Below, one piece after another: positions 12,401-27,400 of a stretch of 64,000 nt of DNA. Position 1 is the stretch's first letter, and each line of letters begins with the position of its first letter. The notes under the pieces were generated by a model that was given only the letters and a program-made list of their open reading frames with translations, ran no database searches and had not been told where the DNA came from. A program made the position numbers and the translations under genes. Source of the stretch: Temnothorax longispinosus (Eukaryota; Arthropoda; Insecta; Hymenoptera; Formicidae). The stretch is from the NCBI RefSeq assembly GCF_030848805.1, contig NC_092368.1, positions 4,498,441-4,562,440 on the forward strand, written 5' to 3'.

Positions 12401-15400
12401 ATAACGTGGAGTGTTGATAAAGAAAATATTTAAATATTTAAGACTACGTCTGTGTATGCGTGAGGCCCTAATGGACGTATATTCTACGTGGCACTTACTT
12501 CATTACTTATTGCCTTAATGAAGTATTAGAACGCGCTTTAAATAAATTATGCGACTCGTACTAGTTAGCATCGATATATCAGAAAGCGTAGGAAATGTAC
12601 GCGAAAATCAATAACGCGTTTAAAATTTATTCAGTAAAACTTTTACCTGAATTCCAGTAATGAATATTGAAATTTAATTTGATTGATGACTAATAAGATA
12701 TTTAAAGATTTACCGTGCCATTTCAGTTTGTGAACGTTAACTAATTTGACTCGCTAATCAATTGTATACAATTGATTAAAAATACATAACGCTTTTAACG
12801 AGGAACTCCATTTATTCCTCATTCACGCTCTTTGCAATATGTACACTAAAGATTACGCTTGATAGCACATTTCGATCGACTTTTTTTCACCTTCTTCGGC
12901 GACTGCTAGTCTGAAAGTTTATTAATACTTTTTCTTTCTTATCATTCCTTGTATAATAATGAACCGCGATATAATAACGATACAATAATGCGCCGCGACT
13001 CGACTCGCACGCGAGATAAAACTGATGTACCTACGTAGAATGAAATTAAAACAAAAGTGCCGGGAGACGCTCTGCGGCGGAATAATTAATTCTACCGCAG
13101 GTGAGCATAATTAATTCCAATTTCGCTAATAGGTCATCTCCCTTGGGAAGGTCTCCCGAGCCCTATTCGTCGTATGCTTCAACGACGATTTCTTCGATCT
13201 AATACGATCTAATGCGATTAAAGCGATCTGCGGAAATTATATAAAGAAAGCCACACGCTACGCGAATAAATACACGCGAACACTTCGCCCACGCGTCGTA
13301 TTATACCAACGTTTACATTTGTGACAAAACGTGACGGCTGCGCATAATACATGTTCATGAATATAAATAAATTCTACGATATCGAGACATTTAAACGCAC
13401 GCGTATATACAGGATACCTCAAAATTATCCCTCATCATTATACTTTACGTAGCGAGTACTTTTGAACTCAATGCGCTTCGTCGCATGAAGCTTCTTTTCG
13501 TAACATCAAAAAAGTGCACGAAACAATGTACAAAATGTGACATACATACACACATAATTACTAAAGGTATAATTATGTCCATGGAAATCGATAAAGGTCT
13601 GTTCGCATGCGATACGCAAGGATCCTGCCAACCGTTTCGGACAGGTCTGCAATTAGTTTTACCCGAATCCTCGAATTCTCGAACCACACTCGAGCGTGCA
13701 ACGCGGACACACGCAACCGCATACGCTTATGCATGCCGTGCGGTAAACTCCGCCTGCACACAAAAGCGCGTGTTTCGCACACACAGGCCAGTATTAAACA
13801 CACACACACACACACACACACGTGCGCGCGCACGCATACATACGTACATTACGTACACACTTGGCCGATACAACACGGGTAAGGTAGCTTGTCAGACAGG
13901 TATTATATGTAATGCCGCGGTTGTGGTTGTCGTCGGGTTAAACTACATCGTGACTCTCCCCGGCTTGCCTCTTCCCTCTTCCACTCTTTGTCCTTACCCG
14001 TCTCTTTCTCTCCCGCTTTTTCCCTTTCTATCTTTTCTCCCCGTCCTTTTCTCGTATGTTCTTCGTGTTTTTCCCCTCTTCTTTTCTCCGCAGCACCAAA
14101 GGTCCACTTTATGATCGTTCTCTCTCTCGAAGGCGGTCGAATCGAGTAGCTGTTTTTCACCGCTGGATCCCCTTCGCGAAGTAAGGATAAATGAACGGCC
14201 ATTATGTGAAAGGAGCCAAACGCTTCCACGTCAAAAATGAGAAATGGAGTTTCAAAGTTTTCTAAAGGGAAAAATGTGCTTCCTCCGCCGTGACGGTAAT
14301 TCGTGGGATTCTAATGTAAAGTTTAATCTACTTAATAAACGACTACCTTTTGAAATGTAAGTGCCTTGAGTTTGGAGTAGATAAAACTGGCGTTTGGTAC
14401 TTTTTACATAAAAATGCGTCAAAAGCGTGCATTTACGCGCATGCTTTTAACAGCTGTTTTTTTTTTCGTACCTTTAAATTTGCACAAGAGGAAACAAACA
14501 GATGTTGAACATGGATACACGCGTATAGATAACATATTACGTATCCGGTAAAATTACTTTTAATTAGAAATTAATTTTAAGCGGTGAGATTATATCGAAT
14601 GATACACGAGAGGAAACGTTTGTAGAGCATGCAACGCATTAAATAACATTAACATAAGTTATTTTTTTCTGGAGCGATATTATTCCATTCGAATTGACGT
14701 ATGGATTAGATCTTGGAAGCATCTGTGAGACTGCTGCCGTTCTCTTTCCCTGCTTTGTTCGCCATCAAAAGAACAAACGACGCGGGCGAAGCTAGACACG
14801 AAAGGGAGTTCCTAAATGGCCGTCCATAATGGCAGATTAGGAAGTCCATAAATTCGTCGAATTCCCAATTGAATGGCCGACCAATCTGTCCGAGCCTGCC
14901 ATCCATCCAAGTTTTATTACTTTCGTCGTTCGCTGCTGATATCCTGCTGCTACATCCTCTCTCCTTTCACCTCCCATCCTCCTCCCTTCGCTTTCCTCCT
15001 CTCGCATCCCTATAACTCTTCCATCGCCCTTCATCCCTTTTTCCCTCTCTCTCTCTCTCTCTCCTTCTCTCGTTTCGCTCGGCTCGCCCCGTCTTCTTCT
15101 ACCTCTTTTCATCTCCTTGTTATTCCTCTTCTCTTTACTCTTCGGCCGGTTCCATCTTCGACTCCCGGCGAGACACGAGAAAAAGATACTAGAGGGAGAG
15201 AGAAAGAGAGAGAGGGAGAAAAAGAGAGAAGAGCTTCTACCAGCGTGTTATTATCGGCGAAAGAAATAAAACAGCGACGGAATCTCGAGCACGTCTGTTC
15301 TGGTTTCGCGGCTGCTGCCTCTTCGCGCCGCTTTACTTTATAGCAAATTTATCCGTTCTGCCTTCCACTTCCGTTCCTCCGAGACTTCTCGCCTCCGTCG

Positions 15401-18400
15401 CGATCGTGATTACGTTTAGAAATGTAATAGTCGCGTAACGAGGAAATCTTAATAACGTACGAACGGTTCCCGGAAATCTTGGGAACCCTGAAACACATTT
15501 ACAGACTTTACAGTTTTACTTTATAGAAGCGTGCATTTTTACAATTAAGCGAGAAAAACAAGATTTTATCGTCTATCTTCTCTCTTGAAGCTTAATTTGC
15601 CAGAAGCTCTTTACCGTCAGTCTTTAATCTTTAAAGAGGAATAAGTATTCACTGACATTTTCGAGGAAGAACCGAACTTCAAATTGATCAAAGCGTCTGG
15701 CATTCGGCGATCTCGCCGACAGTCATGCATTTCCACGATATATGTCAAGCGCAAATTGAATTTGTCGATTCGTGTCCTTCCATTTTAAGACCCCCATATC
15801 TCGTGATTGCCATTATCACGCTTAACGAGACACGTCGTCGATCCGTTCATAATAGGTACGTTAAGATCCCCCCTGAGAAAATTTTCCCGGGAAGCGAGCG
15901 ATTAAGAAGGCGGGCGATTTCTTTCTCGCGTGTACGCGAGCCACGCGCTCGGTAATTACGTAAGGCATTCGACACGCGTGGATAAGCAAACGAAGTCAAA
16001 CGAGTTATATTTGCACGCCGCGCGCGCGCGGCGACGATGACGACGACAACTCGCGGCGTGCCGCGTCGCCCGCCCTCCGTCGATCGGCCCCGATTTACAT
16101 CTCCCGCTTTATAAACGCGGCACATTAATAATTCCGCGAAGCTAACAGGTTAATCTCCGGCAATAAATGTCATACTCGCGAATGTGTAATTATGCGTGCG
16201 TGCGCGTGTAACTAATGACCGCCGATCGGCCGACAGAAGTACTAAACCGCCGATAACGTGTATCGCGCAATAACACGCATTTTCGTTGCGTGTTGGCGTC
16301 CGCAATGTGGTCACCTTCAGTCACCAAGAAAGTAAACTTTTTTATCCAAATTTTATTTTAATTTAATATTTTTATTTTAATACTAATCTTTCGTTCCAAA
16401 CTTATTGTTTATTCTTTCAAGCGTTTCGGTAAACAAATTAAAAAGAAAGAATAAAAATTAAAGTTGCTTTATTGATTAAGCTATTTAGTACGAAAACACA
16501 ATTTTCATAATTTTGGAATTACTCTGCTTTCGTATTTTGATTCTGACGTTAATTGTAGTAGTTAAAACCAAAGAATTTATTTTGTCGAAGGATTTATATC
16601 CATGTTTAAGAATCTGATCCGTGTGATATCTCATGAGCACGTTCCGGATATCTTGTACTCTTGTACAGAAAAGCATTACGCGAGATTGTGAGAAGGCTGC
16701 ACGAACGAGCCACTAATACAATTACAGGTACCACCGTGAGCGAGGTGTATATCGTAAAGGCGTCTATCTCCCATCGGACCTGGTTTTGTCGATGTCAGGG
16801 TAGTTTAGTTGGATCACAGAGACGTTGATGAAAGGATGCTTGTCGGAGACGCGACAGGGCGGGCACGGAGGAGGAGACGGGAAAGGAGAAGGATGAGAGA
16901 AGAGAGAGAAGCGAGAAGGGGAGAAAGAGAGAAGTCTATCTCTCTCCCGTGGAAGGAAGCTAGAGTTATACAGCTTGTTATCGATCTTCGGAACATCTCT
17001 CGCTTCACCTCGGCGGAATCTGCTCTTGCTCCGTCTTAGGTCTCCTCCTCTTACAATCTGCCCTTTCTATCTCGCCTACTGGATGTCGCTTCTTGCCGAT
17101 ACTGCAGGCTCTTTAACGAATTCGGAATATCTGCTCGTTTGTAAAAATTGGATGATAGATATTATCATAAAAATAGATTTTTGAACTTTTTAGTTCTCGC
17201 GTAAATAAGAATTTCTATTTACAAAATTAAAATATAATTTATGGAAGTTCTTTAACATATTAATTAAATTTGCATTCAATAAAAGATCGGTGCTATATTG
17301 CTACAAAATAAAATTAATATCTATGTGTTCCGTATATATTACTTCGTACATATTTATCGGATTATGTGACACAATAATATCGACATTTGTTGCAAATTTC
17401 ACGAAGAATCTTATACAATAAGTTAAATGTCGGGAAGAAAAGACGCGACTTCTAGGACGCGTATCTTTTTCCACTTCTTCCATCTGCAGGAGATCTTGAA
17501 TACATCTCGTTTCTGAAAGACCTTCGCAGTCGCGACTGCGAGCAGCTCTCTGAAGCCGAAAGAAAATCCACTTATTTCCAGACTGATCTCGGTCGATGTT
17601 GTCTCCGGGCGCCACAGGCGACCGCCATTCGGGGAGGACAAATAACGCTGCCCCGTGATTTCACGTTTCGCCTGGCAGCTGCATCGCTTCGTTCCGCTTC
17701 GTTCTGCTTTGCGGACTTTATCGAGCGCGCGATATCATCGGTATATCATCCGACCATGTTGCAACTATTAATCCCTCCCCCTCCTCCACATAACATATAG
17801 TCGGATATTTCCAATATTATTTTTAAAATACAATATTTAAAATAAAATTTATGGATGATTCCTGTATTATATTTGAAAATGTCCAGTATTAAATTTTGTT
17901 TTATTTTGTTTTACGAGTGCTCATCTGGCACACTACGATAAAAAATTATCGTGTTTTTAATTCGGCGATCGCACGGCGAGCAAATGCTATAAATAATATG
18001 TCAAAAACTCGCTGGTACTTGTTTTATCTTTGCGTTTGTTGACGCGATTTTTCTCCACTAAAATCCGTCAAAATCGGATTAGACGTGAAATGCGCACGCT
18101 CTCTCGAAATTTAATGCTTCTCTCGGCACATCGATAAACGAGGCACGCTCGAGTCTCGGAAGAGACTTCCGCTGTGACGAGTTTTCGGTGCGAGGAGAAA
18201 TCCCGCTCGTGTACCCGAAAGCAATCTCTCGTTTTAGAGCAACGACCGCGATTGTCGTCGCTCAGAGGGCGGCTAACACCAGACGTGATTTCACGTGACA
18301 GCTGTTATAACGACGCGGAGCCAAGAGAGCTCTTCCCCGGCTTCGAGATATCGCCGCAACGCGCGATATCGCTTGAGAAGAGATTAACTCGTCGTTTTAC

Positions 18401-21400
18401 TGCGCGACAGCGCGGCTTTTCCTCCTCGTCCTCCGTGCGGTTCCCCGGGTTTCCTTCGACCGCGACCGCAAATCTCCTGCTTCGGAAAAGAGCCCTTTTA
18501 TCGTCCGCCGGCTTTCAGGAAGAGGAAACCCGGGTCGGTGACGGCGACGCCCGCGTCTCTTCGCGGCAAGCGAGCGACGGACAAATAATGCTTGGATATG
18601 ACTTCGGCGAGCAGCTGCCGCGACCGCAATCTCTTTGCGAAACGCGCGATTATTCGTTTACCGTATCGCGGAAGATTCTATTAACTCCATGAGAAGACAA
18701 TCGCGAGGCGAAACTCGAATGTGAAACTCGAAGATGAATTCATTCGATAGCTATTATCATGTAAGAGAGCCGGAGGAAACATCGTAAGAGATGACACGAA
18801 AGATACAGTTGATTCTTTCATTCTTCATGTAACACAATTGCATTCTTTTTCGACGGCACAGTTTCAATAGTAACAGTTATACTACGAGTTTGTTCAAAGT
18901 AAAATGGGTATCGACGTGAAACCGAAAGCCTCTTCAAATTATTAGAAGGTAATTTGGTCATTCCGCGCATTCGGCCGGCGTTAAAGTTCAGAAAGGGTAA
19001 AAGAAGAAAAATAGAAGAAATCAGCGCTAGTTCGGAGGGACCGGACGGGGGAAAACGAGGCTTGTGTCAGGTTGCCACGAAACGGGTGGAATGAAAAGGC
19101 ACATGACCGGGGTGAGACGCGCGGATTTATCATCATCCCCCGGTGCTCGCCCATATACGTTTATCTTTCGCGGCAAATGGGAATGACGTCGATGCGCGAG
19201 GGGACGACTCAATCAACCAAAATGCCCCCGAGGTTTCTGCCGCGCGGCCGAGAAGGAAGGGAGAAGAGAAACAGAGCGAAACGAGGGGGCACGCCGCGGG
19301 TTGGAGAAAGAAACAACGAGACATCTCGTCTCTCGCCCTCGAGACGGGAGAGAAAAAGAGCGAGACGTGTGTCTGACAGATGGAGGAGAAACACGGGTGT
19401 CATGTGGCTTTTAGGAACTTCGGTCGCCTTGGAACTTCCGCTGTTTTTATTGTTCTCTTTGTGCGCGCGCCTCTATTTTTTTCCCCCAGGTCGCCGCGCC
19501 GCTCGCTCCTTTATTTTCGGTTCTCGATTCACGATCCGAGTCCGCGAAGGGAACCTCGCAGATGCAAACGACGAGGCTCGTTTCGAGGCGATCTTCCACG
19601 GACGTTTTCATCCCGGACGGAGGTATCTATTTTTAAACGATACCCCATCGGGAGAGAATTGCCTCCCGAAGAAAGAGTTAATCCGAGCGATGAAAATAAA
19701 AGAATCTTTTCTCGTCGTATGAACTCAGCCTCATCCTCCGGCCGGAGTATTACGCATTTAAATTATCTTTTCTCGGTCAATTTTAACGGTCTCGTCGTTT
19801 CAAAAGAGCCAATTCTCTTAGATTTCTTTCTTTTTTTAAAGCCTTACAATTAATACTTTCACGACATGAAGAGCCGGACGTTCCAAGAACAACGTTAATG
19901 TGAAACTATCCCTTTCACTCGCTCGCAGATCACGTCGCTCGTTCCCCCGAAGCTTTGACATTTGAATCTGGTGCGGCGCCCCGTGGTGCCAATTCGATTT
20001 ACGCCGATTCGACTCTCCCTATTACGCGAACGCGAAAGTAATTTAACCGTGCACTTTGTGTGGAACACGGGAGTTCCGCGGCCGGGAACACCTGATGCAG
20101 AATCATCGTCGAGATCACCTGCAAACGCGCCGCGTTTTCTTGCACGTGCACGGGCGAGATATTTTCAATTAGCGGCGCTGATCGCGCAAGAACGAAGAGG
20201 AAAGAAGGGAGACAGATGCGAGTTAGCTCGTCACAGGTTGCCACGAAACTTATTACGCGATGAAACTGCTCGAGGGGCCCCCGGGGGTTAAAACCGCCGT
20301 ATTTTAGGACCGGTTTTTCCCTCGCTCGTAGCTTTACGCGTTGTTCCGTCAGCGAAGCGATATACAGCTGTATTTCTTCGTTGAACACGCGAGATTCTCG
20401 TCGCCTTCTTTCCTCTTCACCTATTTCTTTCGCTCGACACCGAATCACTTTGAGCGTTGCGCTAAGTTGCGGCATGCATAAGTTTTTTTTTTATCAGAAA
20501 TTGCTGATAAATGAGAGGAATGCACGACTGTTTAGATTTATTATTTCTACAGTAGTATATATAAAATAATGTCACACAACAAATATAAATGAACAAAATC
20601 TTAACATCAATTTATGTTATTTGGAATCTATTTTATGGAGATTCGAAAAAAAAACAATTCTTTAAAATTTAACAAATTATACGCAAAATTGCCGTAAAGA
20701 ACCATATCGAGTCCAATAACAATAACTAAGTGAAAACATAGATATTTTACTTATTTATATAGCAGAGATCCCACAGCAGATTTAGAAATTATAAACGAGC
20801 TTGTTGATTTGTTTCAAAGTTGTCAGTATAAAAGGCAATTACGGGGCTCGAAAAATCGCTTCTACCGATCATAACAATGACGACGTCCTTTCTATTGCAG
20901 GTGTGCTAGTGGTGAACGTTACGTGGCGGGGTAAAACGTACGTCGGGACCCTGTTGGACTGCACGCGTCACGATTGGGCGCCGCCACGTTTCTGCGATTC
21001 GCCGACCAGCGACCTGGATGCCCGCACGCCTAAGGGTCGCGGTAAACGCGGCCGTGCCGCGGCCAACTCCACGCCCGGCAACGACCTGAGCAACTTCACG
21101 GAGACGAGGAGTTCCGTGCACAGCAAGCTGCGCAACGGCGGCAAGGGTCGTCGGGGCGCGCAGGGTTCACCAGCGGCCAGCCCGAGTCCGGCGGCATTTG
21201 TACCGCCGCGGCCGGATCCGGCGGCGAAGCGGAAGTCTCGCGGGCCCGAGGAGGAGCAGGACAAGAACAAGCGACGGGCACCGCCGCCGACGCCGCCCAG
21301 CGGCTCGCCACCCGCTAGTCCAGTGTTGCTCGAGTGTCCCGAGCCGAACTGCAGTAAAAAGTACAAACACATCAACGGGCTCAAGTATCACCAGAGTCAC

Positions 21401-24400
21401 GCACACGGTTCCGCCGACGACGACGATACGAAGGAGGGCATTACAAGTATGTCGGAGAACGACGAGAGCAATATCGAGGCACCGAGCCCTGCTACACCAG
21501 TAAAGTCGCCTGCGGACAAGCCCGAGGGAACGCCGGTGAGAGCGGTGAGTCCGCCGGCGGCGGGACTGCCACCGGAAACGCCGCCGCCGCCCCCGCGGGT
21601 CCCATCGCCCAGCATAGAACCACCCACGCCTGTGCTCGCGGACAAAAGTATTGTCAAGCCAGGCGTACTCAGGTTCGGCCAGGACGATCTGCCAGCACCC
21701 ACTTCTACGGCGCCATCGAGGCAACAGCAGCAATCTGTGCAACAGCAACAACAGCAGCAGCAGCAACAGCAGCAGCAACAACAACAAAATCAATCGTCGT
21801 TAGGCTCGTCGAACCCGCCCCAGAGTCCCAGTCCGCATCCCAGTCAGTCCCCCAGGCCCGTGCCTTCACCGCATCCAAGCACGAACATCCCCCAACCCCT
21901 CAATATACCGCAGCCACCACAGCCGTCTCAGATGCAACAGTCGCATCAATCGCAGAATTCTCTTCTGCAACAAGCGCAGCAGTCGTTGCAACAAGTCGGC
22001 CAACCGCCACAACAACAGCTACAGCCTGGCGTTGGCAGCCAGCAACAGCAACTGCAGTCATCGGTTCAACAGCAACTGCCGCCGGCGCATCAGTTGCAAA
22101 CGGTGCAGCATCCTCTGTCGGCTCAACTGGGCCAGCCCGCGCAGGCTCACGTGGTGCAGCCGTCTGGATTGCAGCAACAGCAACAGGCCAGTCTACAAAG
22201 CATAGCCAGTCAGCACGCAGGTTTACAGAATCTTGCGAGCCAGGTGTCGCAACAAGCAGCGGGTTTACAGGCGGCACCGCCACCGTCAAGTCATCCGGGT
22301 CAGGGTGTACAATCGCACTTGCAACAGTACCCGACTGCGGTATCGTTACATGCCGCCGCGGCAAAGATGCCGCAGTTCAAAGTAAAACCTACGGCTGCGC
22401 TAATGCCGGAACAGGACAAGAGCAAGACAAGCGTGGACGCGCGCGTTTCCAAGCCGCAGGGCTACAAGAAGAAATCGCGAAAATCGCCTGGCGGCAGCCC
22501 GCACCCATCGCCCCTCGAGGCGCCGATCGTCGATTCGGCGCGTGACGACGTACAAAGCCCGGCCTACTCGGACATATCGGACGACGCGGCGCCGGTGCTC
22601 GAGGCCGAACCGGTGGACAAGTCCAAGCAGAGTCAGGAAAAGGACAACAAGGCCACGGCGCCAGCGCATCTGCCCGCGCACTTCAGTATGTACCCGTACT
22701 ATGGTCAGTCACCTTATCTGGTGTCCAACGTTTCGGACAGCAAGCCGGTGGTAGACCAGAAGCCGAGCGATCTTACGCCCAAGCAGGAGATGAAACCGCT
22801 TAACATACCGCAGATGCCTTCGATGGCGAGCTTACAGAGCGTCGTGTCGGAAAAAGAGAAGAAGGAGCTAAGTCAACCGGTACCGCAGCCGCAGCAGCAG
22901 CCGCACTACTATGGCGGTTACGGTGGTTATATGCCGCCAGGCTATGCCTACCAGCCACCGCAGCCAGTCTCGCAACAGCAACAGCAACAACAGAGTCAGC
23001 AGTCGCAGGACCAGGAGCCGCATGAGCAAAAGGCCAAGATTAAGCAAGAGCCACAGCCACAGCCGAGTCTGAAAGACAAGCAGCACGAGAACCATCAGAT
23101 ACTGAAGGAGAGCATCGAGATGAAGAGTCAGATGAGTCCGTACCACGTTTACCACAGCTCGCAGAGTCAACGAGCGGCACCGCCGCCACCTCCTCCGGGA
23201 CCTGTTCAAGACGACAGAAGGTATTACCTGTATCCGAGTGAACAAAGGAGAAAAGAGGAAGCAAATAAACAGAGCCAACAAGCAAAGGCACCACCGCCCA
23301 GTCCGAAACATCAGCCGAAGCAGGAAAAACCACAGGATCTCGGAAAGAGCGAAGACTCAAAGAGCAAGCAGGAGGGCGTAAAGCCGACGATGGAAACTCA
23401 GGGACCGCCGCCGCCGCCTACCTCGCAGTACGCTTACATTCATCCCAGTTACATGCAGCCACAACACTACGGTGCGCTGCCATTCGATCCGGGTCACCCG
23501 GTCTACCGCGGCCTCAGCCCCATGCTGGTACCCGGTCCGTATTCGAGTAACCCCTATCTCCACCAGCTACCTAGGTATCACGCGCCGGAGGACCTCAGTC
23601 GGCCACCCGGCGGCAAAGCGCTGGACTTGCTCCAACATCACGCCAATCAGTATTACTCGGCGCACAAGATACACGAGCTCCAGGAGCGCGCGCTCAAGTC
23701 ACCGACGCCCAAGACATCCGCGGCGTCCGCCAGCCCGTCTTCGGCGGGCCCGACCCCTGCCCGGCCCCCTAGCGGCCCGCCTACGTCGGTTGCGGGCCCG
23801 GGCCCACCGCCGGGCCAGGGTCAGCAGCCGTCCGGCAAGCAGCAGGGTCAACCGGGTAGCCAGCAGCAGCAGCAAGGCGCGGTGGATGCCAGCGGCGGCA
23901 ACCTCGGCAAGGACAACAGATCGCCGCCTCCACAGCGACACGTGCACACGCATCATCACACTCACGTGGGCCTAGGGTATCCCCTGTTGACGGGGCAGTA
24001 TCCCGCCCCCTACGGAGGTAAGCCTCTCGTCAGACCCTGACAGTAAGGCGACCCGCGGGACCCAGTGAAGCGAGAACCAGAGAGAACGAGAGAGAAGCAT
24101 GAGCGTAATGTCGTGAGAACGAACGCATACGTGCATTAGGACCGTTTTCGTTGCGTGTCGTGGGCGTGCCGCGTTCTCTGGTGAACTCTAAGGACGGATG
24201 ACGACGATGCGAGTCGAAAGCGTGATGAGAGGTGTCGAGCGTTCGAGCGTTTGCGATAGACCGCGTTTTGCGAACGACGAAGCTGAACTTTCAGGATCAT
24301 GCGCTTAGACTCGAAGGTGCGGTGCGTTTGCGATAATGCGGTAGATCGCTGAGACATGAACTCGGTAATTCGTAGGTTTTTTATTAAATCTTGAATTCTT

Positions 24401-27400
24401 CGAAATGACACCGTGAACGAAATTAACAGCCGGCCTCTAAAAACATTTTAAGTGTACGACGCGATACGAATTGTAAGTGCGTTTTAAATATATGCGTTTG
24501 CACGCTGACATATGTTTTCGGCGCGAGGTCGAATTGGACAGTACAAAAACGACTTCGACGACGAGTAAGAAACGGCGAACAGCCAATTTTAGTTTCGAGA
24601 TGAATCCGGACAAATGTCCGACAAAAACGGGTAAAACTCGGCCAGGTATTATTTAGAGCCTGAGTGTCTAAACCGTACACCATATTGGTGCATAAAAAAT
24701 TGAGAAGAAAGAAAAAGGAAAGAAAATTACTTGTGGATCTTGATGTGCAACAAGGAACTCGCGTGGCAGGAGCCCTCTCCGTTCGAGAGTCGATCCACGC
24801 GCAGAGTCTCCGCCGAGGTACTATTTTATTACCAGACCAATAAGAGACGCGCTTCTTCTTTTGTACAAAGGCAAAAATATTAAAATGTGTGAATATCGAT
24901 TGAACCTCTTCTATATGGGTCCCGCGTTGAAGACCCGAACGACAATTGTAATTAATTTATCTTCGATTGTACATTCTGCGGGCGCGGTTCGCTCGCGCTA
25001 TAGCGTTGCATTTTTTTGATCATATATATATATATATCGGTCGCGGAGTTCGTGCACGTTCTCTCTCCAGTACGGATTTAAAATATCAATTTACCGTGAA
25101 AATTCATTCTTCAGTTTTAGTATTAAACACTTTAAATTGAGAACTTATGATGTAAAGCTTGATTTAAACGTAAGAGAAGATTTTCTGTTTGAATGGCATT
25201 TGCCATTTCATTCATTAAAATTTTTCAGTCTTTTAAATTGACTTGCAATCCAGAAAAATACTTTCGAGATATTCTGTTCAGCGTCGCCAATGTCCGTAGT
25301 TGAGAGAAAGCGTACGACATCCGAAACATTCTGTATATCTATACATATACGTATGTAACGAGTCTCGTAGCGACGAATTGAATATTTTGGAAATATTGAA
25401 GTATAACTGCGGCCGTGTGTAGATTAGCCATGTAAGCTGTGTACCGCAAGTAGGGCGCAAGTAAGGATTAGACGTATAGTTCAGACTGTGATAATTATTT
25501 ATCGTGCTTCTTTCCGGAACGGAAGAAAAGTTAACAGGATTTTATGGGCGAGATCACCCGGCTGCGGGTGATAGGCACTCGCATATAATAGTAACGATGA
25601 CGCTAACGACCTCATCGAGCTTGATATGGATATCGATGCCAGCGCTAATGTTGATATTGATGGTATGCGCGAGGAATACAGTCTCTATTGGAACGTATAA
25701 ATTAAAAGGTCTAGATGCCAAAAAGAATGTTATAGCTTAAAGAAAGTGTTATTTTTAACGAAATCCATGCTTCTCATCGTTAAAAATTGTTAAATATTCA
25801 ACGATAATGATAACTTTATTTGCAAACTTGAAAAAGAATTTAGTAATTTTATGTCCTAAAGTCGCGAATATTGATACGTATAATGTTATTGATACTCGGC
25901 ATAGAAAAAAAAAGATTATTTTCAAGTTTACCCCGTAAATCTTAAAATTTTGGCATTTAGACTCTTTAATTTGCAACGTCCTATCTTCTTATGAGCGCGA
26001 TACGTATTCGCGTTCGCATCCATGTATGTATCCTTCGTTAGACCTCGGTAGTCTTCCACGAAAGCTTCTTTTGCAGTAAAATAGTCGTCAGGACCTTATA
26101 GTTTTGATTTTTGCGTTTAGTCGCGAGTGGAGTATGGTTTTTGTTACGAGAACGTCGTTTGCGATTTGTAAAAATATCCTCTTCTTTTATTATCTATTGA
26201 AAGCAGATTTCTCAGATTCCAAAGTGTCTTTGATATTGATAACTTTCAATGTTAACGAACTATGTGCTTTTGGAGAGTGATATTTCCCCTTATTTTTCTT
26301 CTCGCCTATTTTTTTCTTTTCTTTTACATCTCGAGGATCAAAGTACAAAGACACGTTTATTGAAAATAACAGAAATACGATACAATGTTCTCAATATCTT
26401 GGAATCAAAACGCGTAATCCGGTTTTTCGAAAGAAATAGAAACAAGATATAAATTTAGATTTTTTTTAGTTTTTTTTTTAAACGTTCAGTTTTGCATTGT
26501 CAGATTTTATTTCATTGTTATTGTTACTATTACGACGCCTCACGTTGACGACGTTTTCGTACGCAAAAAGCGGTCGCCAATCAGCGAACTTAATCGACCA
26601 AGTGGTACGCTTATGGAGCCAACACTGCCAGGACTTTCGCGTGAACGAGGGAAGTCCGCAATCACGCGACTAGGGAATGCATTGTAGGCGCGAGATCATT
26701 GAGACAAAAGCAAGAGCGAGAGAGATAGAAAAAAAAAACGATCGCTTAGGTACACGCCAATTTGTATGCTTTCCCACCACTTCTCACACACACACATATC
26801 CGTCGTCATTTTCCTTCGAGTAGTGATGGAAGTAGCTCTATGTTTATACATCTCGAAATATACGGGTTTTTTCCTCGAGGTCGGGAGGACACGATGCGTT
26901 TCCTGGAGGATTGCACTCGTTAACGATCGTCTCGAAAATCCAGGCTCGAAAAGAACTACTTGTCAGTGTGCGATTTTCACAGCCATGATAGATACACTTT
27001 CTGCTGCGTCTTACCGTAATTCGTCAGATAAGAAACTTAACAATCAATTGTCGTCAAGATTTAGGGGCATTAATAGCGACATCGAGCAGTTTACATATAA
27101 CAGTTAAAGATTGAATCGTGTAATATTATAATTGAGTAATACAGTGAAAATGTTTTAGTTAATACAAAGAGAAAGTTCCATTTTCATCTGGAAATGATAC
27201 TTTCTCTTTAATCACACATCATACTTTATCATCTTTTATTCTATTATTATTTTAATGTCTTGAGTTCGTACGTCTCAAGTTGTTTCATATTATGATATCA
27301 CAAACGATCGGTAATCAATGCTCCTCAATTATTCTTGGACTTACCATGCCCACTGAATAGCCGTTTAATCGCTGACGCTTCCTCGTTTTCTCACATAGAA

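Larger units (their letters stand above)
9602..20900 (+). other. sbb: Intron of scribbler (11.3 kb)
   Basis: The donor GTAAGA at 9602 and the acceptor CTATTGCAG ending at 20900 join phase-1 exons and restore the conserved sequence HETEGG-VLVVNV. Inside are a 47-bp tandem duplication at 11057-11151, two related AT-rich segments at 9819-9861 and 10172-10216, a CA microsatellite at 13798-13821 and a CT run at 15044-15063. No further gene was recognised. Confidence 0.85.

Noticed and set aside
13485..14114. 209-codon frame spanning a CA microsatellite
   Set aside because: It is mostly His-Thr and Leu-Pro-Phe low complexity caused by CA and CT repeats.
18174..19853. A run of 150-216 codon frames in an sbb intron
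   Set aside because: Arg/Ser-rich translations of CpG-rich intron DNA, open in several phases at once.
20906..23965. Several long open frames on the minus strand and in the other plus frames over the big scribbler exon
   Set aside because: They are by-products of GC-rich, repetitive Pro/Gln coding sequence. The scribbler frame is unambiguous.
25575..25700. Acidic 41-codon frame (DDANDLIELDMDIDA) in the last sbb intron, faintly like the family's N-terminal acidic motif
   Set aside because: It comes from a degenerate GAT-rich repeat, lacks a pyrimidine tract at any acceptor, and sits on the wrong side of the gene.
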